Shown here: positions 36,701-46,072 of the stretch, piece by piece
Numbering within the stretch: the stretch's first letter is position 1
Layout: every line of letters begins with the position of its first letter
Source: Globodera rostochiensis
Lineage: Eukaryota > Nematoda > Chromadorea > Rhabditida > Heteroderidae
Length of the DNA: 64,000 nt
Reading direction: 5' to 3'
NCBI GenBank assembly: GCA_018350325.1
Contig: JAEVLN010000003.1
Location: 3,254,441 to 3,318,440 of the forward strand
Translations under genes and position numbers: made by a program
Notes under the pieces: generated by a model
Told to the model about the DNA's origin: nothing
Databases searched by the model: none
The model's input: the letters and a program-made list of their open reading frames with translations, nothing else

Positions 36701-38006
36701 TCAAATGGGAGGCTAACCAACCGTCAGAGTCCATTAATCCCTTACCACGTGGACCCATCGCCTCCGTTGGACTCGTCCGTCTCGACGGAACTGCTCGAAC
36801 AAAGGACGGGCATATACGAGTCGTGGGCCAGTGGATGTGTTGAGGGGTTGGCCAACAAAGTGGCGGGAGAGGGCGCTTCTGTGGGGGGGGGGGGACTTCC
36901 ATCAGGCTTCATGGATGCTTATTACCCGGGTTGTTCGGTTCAGGCAGAGGGCATGCCGGGGGGGCACCGCCCTTTACAGAAAGAAATGGATTAAGAAACT
37001 TACAATATTCACGTTTCTGTTTTATCATTTCAGTTTCTCTCGAACTTACGGTGATGCACATTGTGCCGTCGCGAGTCTTTGCCGGCACATAATGGTCGGG
37101 GCACTCGCAAATTCCGCTGCGGGTACAGCGTGCCCCAGGCCATACGGCTTCGCATTGGACGTCTTCGACACAACCGCTGTCCCCGGGATTCACTTCTATC
37201 AGCGGGGGTTTTTGGATTGGGAAAAACTCCGCGACACGGAAAGGCAAGAAGTACTTGGCCAACAAAAAGAAGAGATCGGCACGTAATTGGTCAAACAGAT
37301 GCACTGGCCAATGGAGCAGTACATTCCGGACTATAAACTCTTTCATTTTTTCTCAAATCCGCCAATAGAAATGACCTGACAGTCGGTGTTCTGGGTGCAC
37401 AGGTCGCCTACTCGACCGCCACCTTGGGTTGGTTGATTCTCTGATCAGATCAAACGAATCCACGCCCCCCCCACCTGATCGCTTCTGTCTCTTCAAATTG
37501 CATTCGTCAACTTCATAGGCTACAATAGTTCAGCTTCAAACGTTAACTCGATCAAATTTGTCAATTCTCCACGAAAAACTCTATTTCAATTTTGTTTTAC
37601 ATTCCCTCATAACATTCTCCTCTCCCCGCCCCCCCCCTCCCCCCCCCCCCTTCCCCTTCCCCCGACTTCATCTTTCCCCTCCTTTCTCCCCCAACCGCTC
37701 AAATAATTTGATGGTTACTTTCCCGGACGGATAAATTTGTGCACGAATCTGATCGAAATGATCAAACAAACAGAAAGAGAGATTTTGTCAGATTAATGAA
37801 ACGGATGAGCCCCCCCCCCCCCCCCCCCCCCCCCGGGGGGGGGGGGGGGGGGGTAGTAAAAGTAAGGGGGCGGAAAGGATGGGCAAAGAATATTCAATTT
37901 CAATGGAAAAACGAACAAAAGAAAGGTAATTACCAAAACATGTGAAAATAGACGCCAAAATGACGGCGGCGGGGAAGATTATGGCAGTTTGAAAGTGGCC
38001 ATTCAT
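27773..38006 (-). CDS. Secreted multi-domain protein with EB, Kunitz and lustrin-type repeats (paralogue A)
   Basis: Exon 1 (38006-37934) encodes a signal peptide, [11 protein letters not shown]...VILASIFTC. Exon 2 (37519-37475) ends in the basic KRQKRS, a possible proprotein-cleavage site. EB modules follow ([46 protein letters not shown]...[14 protein letters not shown]). Five Kunitz domains lie near 36.4-36.1, 35.7-35.45, 35.2-34.95, 34.8-34.6 and 33.7-33.55 kb. Kunitz 5 ([15 protein letters not shown]) has arginine after the second cysteine, as in trypsin-type inhibitors. Lustrin-type repeats run from 30.9 to 28.4 kb ([28 protein letters not shown]...RYQCC), then EB modules ([35 protein letters not shown]) and a hydrophobic end, [14 protein letters not shown]. 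Domain order matches paralogue B. Probable cuticle or matrix protein; some exon limits approximate. Confidence 0.78.
29340..29975. repeat. 31-bp GC-rich minisatellite in an intron of paralogue A
   Basis: About 20 copies of a 31-bp unit containing GGGGTCGGGGACCTTCAGGG, then ACGGCATATCG. Two variant units with 'gtctttcagggagggg' recur about 155 bp apart, a five-unit higher-order period. The upstream exon ends GQQIG near 30007 with GTGACC donor, and the next starts after TGTGAATAG near 29320, so the array is intronic. The plus-strand 345-codon ORF across it is spurious. Confidence 0.88.
30944..33366. repeat. 2.4-kb GC-rich minisatellite, 20-bp unit, in an intron of paralogue A
   Basis: More than 110 copies of ACCTCACCCGGGACTAGGCC and its CTCGGCC and ACTTCACC variants, with 13-bp truncated units at 'ggactcggtcacccgggactcgg'. 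The variants form blocks: homogeneous CTAGGCC units at 30950-31235 and again near 32990-33150, mixed blocks between. Nearly every unit has the palindrome CCCGGG. It lies between the Kunitz 5 exon (33.5 kb) and the first lustrin exon (30.9 kb). Confidence 0.93.
33808..34413. repeat. Tandem repeat that carries an exon end and its splice donor
   Basis: About eleven copies of a 61-68 bp unit: 'ggaccttttgtgggacagca', then a G run of 6-12, then 'cataacgtataaaacgtaac' and 'gccaac'. On the minus strand each unit reads CGGTGCTGTCCCACAAAAG then GTCCGT, that is codons for RCCPTK followed by the 5' splice site of the preceding lustrin exon (real copy at about 34413-34395). Confidence 0.9.
37810..37853. 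repeat. Homopolymer palindrome, poly-C followed directly by poly-G
   Basis: About 25 C (37810-37834) directly followed by 19 G (37835-37853), with no spacer, inside the first intron of paralogue A. It would form a perfect hairpin. A collapsed or mis-joined assembly is possible. Confidence 0.75.
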
Positions 38007-38027
38007 TGGACGATCAAAATTAAGTTA

Positions 38028-38405
38028 TGTTCGATTTACTGTGTGGTCATAATTAAACATAATTAAAATATTAATCGATTTACTGTGTGGTCATAATTAA
38101 ACATAATTAAAATATTAATCGATTTACTGTGTGGTCATAATTTAAAATATTAATCGATTTACTGTGTGGTCATAATTAAACATAATTAAAATATTAATCG
38201 ATTTACTGTGTGGTCATAATTAAACATAATTAAAATATTAATCGATTTACTGTGTGGTCATAATTTAAAATATTAATCGATTTACTGTGTGGTCATAATT
38301 TAAAATATTAATCGATTTACTGTGTGGTCATAATTAAACATAATTAAAATATTAATCGATTTACTGTGTGGTCATAATTAAACATAATTAAAATATTCAT
38401 AATAA
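38028..38405. repeat. AT-rich minisatellite upstream of paralogue A
   Basis: About nine copies of a 44-bp unit beginning TCGATTTACTGTGTGGTCAT, then AATTAAACATAATTAAAATATTAA in two parts. Several copies lack nine bases, giving a 35-bp version. It starts about 20 bp upstream of the paralogue A start codon, so it lies in the likely promoter. Confidence 0.92.
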
Positions 38406-38503
38406 TAATAACATTAAACCAAAGGTCGAGAAAAGAAAGAGTTCGAGACTGAAAGATTTGAGCTCGTTGTTCTTTCTGGGGATTGTGTGTTGATGCTAAA
38501 CGC

Positions 38504-39800
38504 TTAATGTGACGGTGGACGGAAGGTCTGTGGACGGTCTCCGCTCGTCGTCGAACAGTACGGAGGGGGAGGGGAGCGCAAGAATTGGGCCGAGTGATGG
38601 GAGGGGCGACGTGGGCGGGGCGGGGACAGTCGTGTCCCCCCGAGGGAGGCGATGGGAGGGCCTTCGAGGGACGAATAGCGCGGGGGCGGTGGCGGGAAGA
38701 GAAAGGGGTCGAACGGCGGCTGCGGTTCCACCACGCCCGGCAGGCCAAAAGGGTTTTCGCCGCCGGCTATGCCGTCGCTCGAAAGACCCCAGTAGGCGTT
38801 CACCCACTGGGGTGCCGAAAAGGGGCGTCGCTGGCCCACGAAGTCGGGGCCGTCCACTTCGATGGCAACTGACGGCAGCGGCGGTGGAACCGAAGTGCCG
38901 TTGTCGCCTGTACGCCTCCGATGAGCCTCTGCATTGGCCTCAACGATTTTGTTGGACATGCACGTCTAAAAGATGAATGACTCAACAGGCCGCCCGGTTG
39001 TTCCCGGAGGGGCGGGACAAGTGACAGAAAATACATCTTTTGGACGGGCTGGCCTTCAATAAAAGAACAAACCAATTTGATCCCGAGAACGGAAACCATA
39101 ATGAGCAGCCAAGCAAGCACCTCCGAAAAGATCACAAAAGTCGGGTCGCTAAAAGAAAGGTGATGTCACATGGCGGCAAGTGGGACAAACCCAAGTCGAT
39201 ATGGAGATGAACCCTGAATGGAGATGATCAACACACTGTTCAAGATGATTAGCAGGGATAGCAGAAGACATAATGCACACAATGCCCAAATGTATTTTCT
39301 GGAAAAGATGCAAAAGTTAATGAGGGGGGGGGGTGAGCTTATCGGAGATTAGGACCCGCCCAAATTGCCTGAAGGGATGTATTTGGATGAGCAGGTGTTT
39401 AAACACCGAGCCGCCCTCCAGTTCGCCGTCTCCCATTAGAACTCGGCCCCCTTGCCCCTGCCGAGATTGGAACAACGACGTTGGACGTCTTCGACGGTGG
39501 TTATGTGGGAGCTGCAGATGAGGGGGGACGTAGGAAGAAGGGGCCTGCGCGAAAGATGACGACGTGAGGACAATGTTGGGGCGGGATTGGTGACGGAAGA
39601 AAGGACGCCGGGAAAGGCGCCGTTGTCGGGATCGATCCAGAATAAAATAATAAAGCAAATTACACCAAAGAAACACTTTTTGGGGCGGTTGGAGAAATGG
39701 CGAGGCGAAAATGCCTCGGGGGATGAGGAAGCCCTTCAGGGCGTAAAGAAACAAAGTCGCCCTTGGGGGATTGGTATCCCGGGCAATTGTGTGCATTAAA
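38504..39800 (-). CDS. Unrecognised membrane protein with a proline-rich C-terminal tail
   Basis: Not recognised. Exons supported by splice signals: one near 39.8-39.35 kb with a hydrophobic stretch (VFLWCNLLYYFIL) and an Arg/Ser-rich segment; one near 39.30-39.21 kb with a strong transmembrane segment (ALCALCLLLSLLIILNSVLI); one at about 39.15-39.07 kb with another (VLAWLLIMVSVLGIKL) after a TTTTAG acceptor; and a last exon, 38966-38504, after CATCTTTTAG. The last exon reads MSNKIVEANAEAHRRRTGDN and then Pro-rich sequence with aromatic clusters (APQWVNAYWGLSS) and PPPPPRY. Two to three membrane segments with a cytosolic Pro-rich tail seem likely. The start codon is not fixed. It lies between paralogue A and tax-4 on the same strand. 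Confidence 0.5.
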
Positions 39801-39935
39801 CTCTGAGAACAGCGATTTGTATTTTAATGTTAATACAATTGACGGATTTAACTGGTGAATTGAGCCAATGACAGTGATGCCGTCCATTTTTGGACTGTCC
39901 ATCCTCCCGAATTTGTCCAAAATACTCCAAAATCG

Positions 39936-42900
39936 TCATTCCCCGTCATCATCCTTCATCTTCTCATTGTCCTCCAACAGTTTCTGGTACTTGTTGAGCA
40001 GCCTTTCCAGTTCCGCAATGCGTCCCCTCACCTTCGTCTCTGTGTTGGTGTGCTCTGCGACCAGTCGCGCGATGCGCGTCTGCAGCACGTGCACGGAGCC
40101 CTGCAACTCTTCGACCTGCTCCTCCGCCGTTTTCTGCTCTTCCGGCGCATTTTCATCAAGCAAATTGTCTTTGCGCAACAGTTCACGGCCCTTCCATAAA
40201 AAAGTGATCAACAAAGGCCCCAAGGAAATAGTCAATTAGGGACGTTTGATTTGAGTCGAAAAGATTTCACAAATAAACACCGGACTCGAAACTGTTAATC
40301 TGGAAGGCCCCTAAGGACTGATCCCCCAAAACCTTGTTGATCAAAATTTTACGAGCTTCCGGGTATTCCCGCAGGGCTTAAAGTGCATAAATTCCGTTTC
40401 GCAATTCCGTCGTCCATACCAATCCAAAGATCGCTCTTGTTCAGTACAAACAGATCCGTGTACCCCACTGAACGCACATTCGCAGTCCGTCGATTCCCAT
40501 TTTTACTTCCGGCAATGTTCAGAATGCTCAGCTCCCCGAAAACGGCGCCCTCCGACAAAGTGGCGAATACTTTGGCACCGTCGTCAGTCACAACCTGCGG
40601 GAGGCGGAACATTATAAAATGCAGCTTTGCTTGCCTGAAGCATTCCCCGCTTCACAATGTACATCTCGCGACCGATGTCCCCCTTGCGACAAACGTAATC
40701 GCCGGGGGAGAACACTTGCAATTGCAGCTTCAGCACTAACTCAGCGAGAAGGCCGGCTTCACAGTCCTGTTAAATGGTTTTTTTATAGGCATTAAACAAT
40801 AATAATTTGCCTGGAAGATGCGAACTTTGCGCAACGTTTCAAAGTGGACGTGCATGGCGATCTCCGCCTGCAGTTTGTCCGGCAACACCTTCAGAACTTG
40901 TGCGTCAGTTAGGCCTTGTTTGTTGGCCCACAGATAGTCGAACCATTTGATCACGCGCACTTCCAACTGTCCAAGCAGTACTTGGGTATATGAAAATGCA
41001 CATGCAACTGCCTTTATTCTTTTAAGCAAATTACTTGAGAATTAATTTTGTCCAATTATTCGTGCATATGCAACCCTTCGTTCTTGGGGATAAATGCAAA
41101 ATACCTGTTTTCCAACCCCACGTAAGTCCATGTACTGCTTGATGCTGTCGATTCGATTCTGAAACTCAGTCCGATCGGCACTGATGTTCGCGATCATGCT
41201 TTAAATGGATGCGATCAGTTCGGGCGACGGTCAACCAAATAATGTGAAGTCGGAGTGCCGACACAACAACCGACCTGCCAACATTGCCAACAATTGTGGC
41301 AAAGATCAAAACCCCGCACATCAAATCGATGGTAACAAAAGCAAATTCGACGTTCTGTTGAGGCCCGGGCACTTCGCCTTTGGGAGAAGGACAGAAATCA
41401 GATCGGTGGTCGGCTAACCTTTGGCAGTACCGTACCGATGGTTGTGAGGATCAAAGTTGACCAGTAAAAGCTGAAAGGACAGACAGAGAGAGTTCAATCG
41501 ATCGACGATCGCTTTTTCTCCGAATTTGTTTATTCCGATTTAGTCACATTTATTTTCAACAATTAGCTCGTTAATCAGAGGTATTTAGATTAAATCCATT
41601 CGTAATTAGCACCTGTAGATGTACCGTCTGGTCAAAGTGTCGTTGATGCCGTCCGGCAAACTTTGCTTGTTGTTTTTTCCGTACACCCACGGGTCGGAGC
41701 CCAAACCAATGTGCTCGGAGATCATGAAGTAGAAGCTGAACGATTGACGATTCCCTTCCATGCCGGACTAAAAGTCCCAGTCCCCTCAACAACGCACGCT
41801 TCCAACTTTCTCAACAGTCACTCGTTCTGTTTGGACCGGTCCCGGCTGCTGACCCCCCCCCCCCAACTCGCCATGCGTTCCAGTGGATGATCACCGCAAT
41901 GTACCACACCACGACGCCTACTCTGAACGCGTTTGGCATGGCCGTGCGCGTCTCCGTCTGTTCCATAAAGCGCTGAATGCGCTCCCGCCGTAGCAGACGG
42001 TTAAGACGCAGAATAGGCTGATGACTCCACATAAAGGCGACCAGAAAGTCCAACGGCAGAAGGGAGGCGCTGTCCACCACAAATTGGCGGCTCTGCACGT
42101 ACAGCGAACGGATCTTGCGCGAGTCGCGCACCAAAAGGCCTTGCTCCAAATAGCCTGGAAGCAGTGGTTGGTCAGCAGCAGGACTTTTGGAATATCCAAA
42201 ATTTAAAATTCTGGAGACTAATCAATGACAATGGATCTTTTGGCTATTAAATTGTAAATTGACCGGTTCTCGACCGGACCAACATGTCCACCAGGTACAC
42301 AGAGTCCATGCAAAGGTCTAAAGCGAGCCATAGCAAAAACAATCGGCCGGCAGCCAATTCGACAAAAACGCTTCGAGCGATGACCACCTGAGTTAATTGA
42401 AACAGTAATTGATGTGTTAATTGAGACAGTAATTGATGTGTTAATTGAGACAGTAATTGATGTGTTAATTGAGACAGTAATTGATGTGTTAATTGAGACA
42501 GTAATTGATGTGTTAAATGAGACAGTAATTGATGTGTTAATTGAGACAGTAATTGATGTGTTAATTGAGACAGTAATTGATGTGTTAATTGAGACAGTAA
42601 TTGATGTGTTAAATGAGACAGTAATTGATGTGTACAGTATTTAAGTTCAAATGACTCAACCAGCAAGTTGTACACATATGCGGTGGAGACCAAAGCGTTC
42701 CACTGGTAGAAGTAATTCTCGTTGGCATCGAACACAAACTTTTCCCATCCTTCTGACTTCGTGCGTCGTTGACCGACTGTAGCGGGCACAGCGGCGTTCT
42801 CGAGTTGAATGCCCGCCCCGCTCATGCCGAACCTCGACATGAAGTTGGCCTGCTCTTGGGCCACCGTGTCATTAATGCGGTTTCTGCCTCGGAAGCGCCA

Positions 42901-44080
42901 AATTGACTTAAACGGCGTTGAGAAGAAGCGAATTTCGGGGGTGGGGAAAACAATTGGTCATTTCATCGATGGCATTTTGCCTTGCCGGCCAATATCCCAA
43001 AGCTACAGAAACAACAGATGATTGATTGATTACCTTGGAAATGCCTTTGATTAGTGATGGATTTAAAGTCTCATTCTGTTGGCGCTGTTGCTGTCGCTCA
43101 ACCACAATTTCGAGTTGTTCTTCACCTAGCACTCGCCCCAATGGCGCCGAGTCCGGAGGGCTGGTCACCGTAATTTGTGGTGGTGCCGGCACGAGCACTC
43201 CGCTGCTGATCGAACCGTTTAGGGCACCACCACTTTTCCGCCGATCGCGCGGGAAAGCCTTCTGCGAAAGTGCCGCTAAACTGCGGGCACTGCTTGTCCG
43301 GCCTGACGTCCGACCGACCAACTAAACAATTTTTCGGATTTTGCCAATGTTTTTTTTCTCGAAAACCCCGACAAACTTTGAGTTGAGGAGTTAAATCGAT
43401 GTCCAAACGAGGACTGAAGGTCCGATCATCCTCCACCTCCTCATCGTCCACCTCCAACCCGCCCTCCAATTCGGCCAGCCTGAACCCTGTCCGACTTCTC
43501 TCCTCCTCCACATCCGCCAGCCCTCTCCTCGGCAACGGCTCAATTATCGGCCTCCTCCTCCGGAAGCCTCTGACCAACTTTGGTGACAAACTGTCCAAGG
43601 CTGACCTCTGCTGTGATTGTGCCATTGTCGTCGTGGTGTCCCTTTCCCTCTCTGCCTTCTTCCCGTCTCCGCCGGTCCCCAAAACTCCCACCAATTCCCC
43701 CAATTCAATGTCCTCAATATTACTGAAGTGTTCTTTTATTATGCCGAATTGATTCTGCTGGACTGTTTCGGCCATTTGTCTCCTCCTGCCCGCCCTTTGA
43801 ATCTGAAGCGTGCATTTGCATGTCATGCAGCAGGTTGAAGCACTGCTCGCCCCCCCCCAAACCCCCGAGGCGACAAATTCACCTCCGCTTTTTTCCTCCC
43901 ACTAGCGGCCCCTTCCGCGTATTTCTTCCGGCTTTTATGGCCTTTATGGAAATGCTGAAGGCCGCGTTTTGTAATGGCGGAAGAAGTTGAGGGAAGTTTT
44001 GCGTCCGAAGAGGAAGAAGAAGAGGGGGAGGGCACATCCTCCGCCGACAACGGATAGCCATGGCGAGTGCCCGAGAACAC
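39936..44080 (-). CDS. tax-4: Cyclic-nucleotide-gated channel alpha subunit, TAX-4 type
   Basis: cGMP-gated cation channel of sensory neurons. The order follows TAX-4: S1 ([20 protein letters not shown]), VVIARSVF, S2-S3, S4 ([20 protein letters not shown]), S5 ([20 protein letters not shown]), pore [12 protein letters not shown] joined to EVPGP, giving the TIGE filter, S6 ([20 protein letters not shown]), C-linker ([13 protein letters not shown]), the cyclic-nucleotide domain ([18 protein letters not shown]) and a C-terminal coiled coil ([20 protein letters not shown]) ending at 39936. The pore glutamate marks a CNGA-type subunit. The extracellular S1-S2 segment appears much shorter than in C. 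elegans TAX-4. A 24-bp minisatellite sits in an intron within S1. The N-terminus is uncertain: ATGs at 43775 (just before [10 protein letters not shown]), 43826 or 44080 are candidates. Confidence 0.93.
42390..42640. repeat. 24-bp minisatellite in a tax-4 intron
   Basis: About ten copies of TTAATTGAGACAGTAATTGA then TGTG, directly next to the 3' splice site: on the minus strand the array runs up to AACTCAG before GTGGTCATCGC. A 24-bp unit is a multiple of 3, so it reads open in frame (LTHQLLSQ repeats), but joining NLL to VVIARSVF across it restores the conserved S1, which shows it is intronic. Confidence 0.9.
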
Positions 44081-44149
44081 CCGGCGAGCGGAGAAAAGGC
44101 GCTGACTGCGAGGCGTCGGGTGGGAAAGCTAAGCGAGGAGGGGGATTCA

Positions 44150-44450
44150 ATTGGGTGAGGGGGAGGGGGCGATTCATGGGCGAAGAAAGGGGAAGCCCCC
44201 AAGCGAGAGGGAGGGGGGACGATTTGGGTGAGGGGAGGGGGGGGGGGGGGACGATTTGTGTGAGGGGGGGGGTGAGGGGGGGGGGGGACGATTTGTGGAG
44301 GGGGGGGGGGGACGATTCATGGGCAAGAAAGGGGAAGCCCCCAAGCGAGAGGGGGGGGGGGGGGGGGGGGGGTGGAGGGGGGGGGACGATTTGGTGAGGG
44401 GGGGGGGACGATTCATGGGTGAAGAAAGGGGAAGCCCCCAGTCCAAGCGG
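44150..44450. repeat. G-rich tandem repeat with long G runs
   Basis: Repeats of 'gacgatttgtg' or 'gacgattcatgggcgaagaa' followed by 'aggggaagcccccaagcgag' are separated by G runs up to about 20. Three longer copies lie at about 44170-44215, 44313-44355 and 44408-44450. Just upstream of the tax-4 start region; it could form G-quadruplexes. Confidence 0.8.
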
Positions 44451-46072
44451 AATGCTTCGAAGTTCGAACATAAAACAAACATTTCTTGCCGACTCATCCG
44501 CCGATATTCGTTTTAATGCTTTTGAGGAAGTGGTGGCTTCAATTGTCTGATCAGTGTTCGGATGCCGTGGGTGGAGCATTCTCCTCCGTTCCCGGTCGTC
44601 TTTTCCATGTTGTTCCCCATCTTCCCGCCGCTCTTCCCCTCCGACTGATTGGCCCTTCGCTTCCGCTGCACTCTTCCGCATCAGCCAACGACCGACACGT
44701 GTTGGACTGCTTGCTGCTGCTGGTCAGTGTGCTGTCTGTCCCCAATTAATCGGTGATGCTTAGAATGTCGTCTTGGGCTTGTGGAAGGCCTCTTGCGCTT
44801 TTTCTGCTTCTTTCCGCCCGGAATATGGAAGGGATTGATTTGGTCGGCTGCCAATTGCAATTAGATATTGACAGATGGTGGTTGGCCGGGGGGAAGACAC
44901 TCGCTTCATCATTTGTGCGCGCTAATTGAAGGAAGAGGGGGGCGCGGGCGGAGCCAGCCGGCCGATGATGGGACAGATAATGCGCGAAGGAGGGGGGGGG
45001 GGGGAGTCGGACGCCGGGGGGGTTTCTTTGATGGAAGAGAAGCAATGGACTCCGCCGTTTGCTGAACGTCCCGGATAAAGGTGCCATTCTCTTTTCCACA
45101 TCAAGGGTTCATCTCCATCCTCAGACTGCCGAATGGGCGGTTGGTGTTAATCGGCCCACTATAATCACATTTGCACTTTGCATTCCATTAGCCTAATTGA
45201 TGCACTATCAAAGCTTTCGAAAAGATCAAACAAATCTTCCACAACGCCTTTTCAAAACTTTCCATCATCACGAAGACTTCCACCAAATATTACCATGGAA
45301 ACAACGCAGGCTAAAACGCATTCCTGGACACTTTTTGATTCGAAGAACGAGAAAAAATTCCGGACGCACCATTCAAAAATAGGAAAAACCGGGCAAAATA
45401 TGATACGATTAATCGGTGACGGAAAATTGGGCACCAACATAATTTATCCCAATTTTATTTCACCAGTTTTAAACTCTTATTTTGAAAAGCAAAGTTAGAC
45501 CCAGAACCCGAGGTGAACTGAGTCAAAAAAGTCACTCGATGTGATGCTAAAAACGGAGACGCTCCATAACGAATTCATTTCCTAAGCCTAAGCCTAAGCC
45601 TTAGCTAGGCCTAAGCCTAACTTAGGCTGACTTCGGCCAAGGATCCAAGCGTCCTCTGTCTTCTCCACCTCAACCAGCCACCCTTCCCCTGTGCCAAACA
45701 AAGAGAAGGCCCTAAACTCCCCCCCCCCCTCGTCCAATGTCGCCCCCCCCTCAACCAAACCCAAATTATTATATTTAGGTGACTTTTAACCAATCTCTGG
45801 AACATTGGGGTAGAAATTATAAACAAATAAAAAACCAAAAAATGCAGAAACAATTAAATATAAGAAAAAGAGAGCAGCGGAATTATAAGTGAATGGGTCA
45901 AATTCGGACGGTTCGGCAAAAAAAGCTAATAAGCAAATAATGGCTCACCCGATTTAGAGACAAAAGGGGGAAAATGAATAAAAAAGAATGGGTCTGAAAC
46001 TGTCCATAAATACTTAAATTATTTGGTGCATTGTTTAGAAAGTGATGTCACTAATTAATCGTTTTGTTTTGT
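44451..46072. other. Intergenic or 5' region between tax-4 and orai
   Basis: No recognised protein. The minus-strand frame at 44746-45099 and plus-strand frame at 44486-44749 are open, but with no recognisable domain or consistent splicing. Further tax-4 5' exons could lie here. The telomere-like repeat at 45583 falls in this stretch. Confidence 0.4.
45583..45630. repeat. Interstitial telomere-like repeat with an inverted copy
   Basis: CCTAAGCCTAAGCCTAAGCC, then TTAGCTAGGCCTAAGCCTAA and CTTAGGCTGA: GCCTAA units followed by a short part in the opposite orientation (TTAGGC). (TTAGGC)n is the known nematode telomere repeat. Head-to-head orientation suggests a healed break or fusion remnant, or chance expansion. 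Confidence 0.65.

Noticed and set aside
36909..37346. Start of paralogue A at the ATG near 37346 ([10 protein letters not shown])
   Set aside because: That ATG lies in an intron (the TTTATAG acceptor follows). The true frame there is [19 protein letters not shown], and a signal-peptide exon exists at 38006-37934.
38496..38976. Plus-strand ORF of 155 codons opposite the proline-rich exon
   Set aside because: Shadow of GC-rich minus-strand coding sequence; the minus strand has splice signals and membrane exons in phase.
42414..42644. Plus-strand 76-codon ORF of ETVIDVLI repeats and its minus-strand counterpart
   Set aside because: A 24-bp repeat is open in frame on both strands. Joining NLL to VVIARSVF across it restores the TAX-4 S1 segment.
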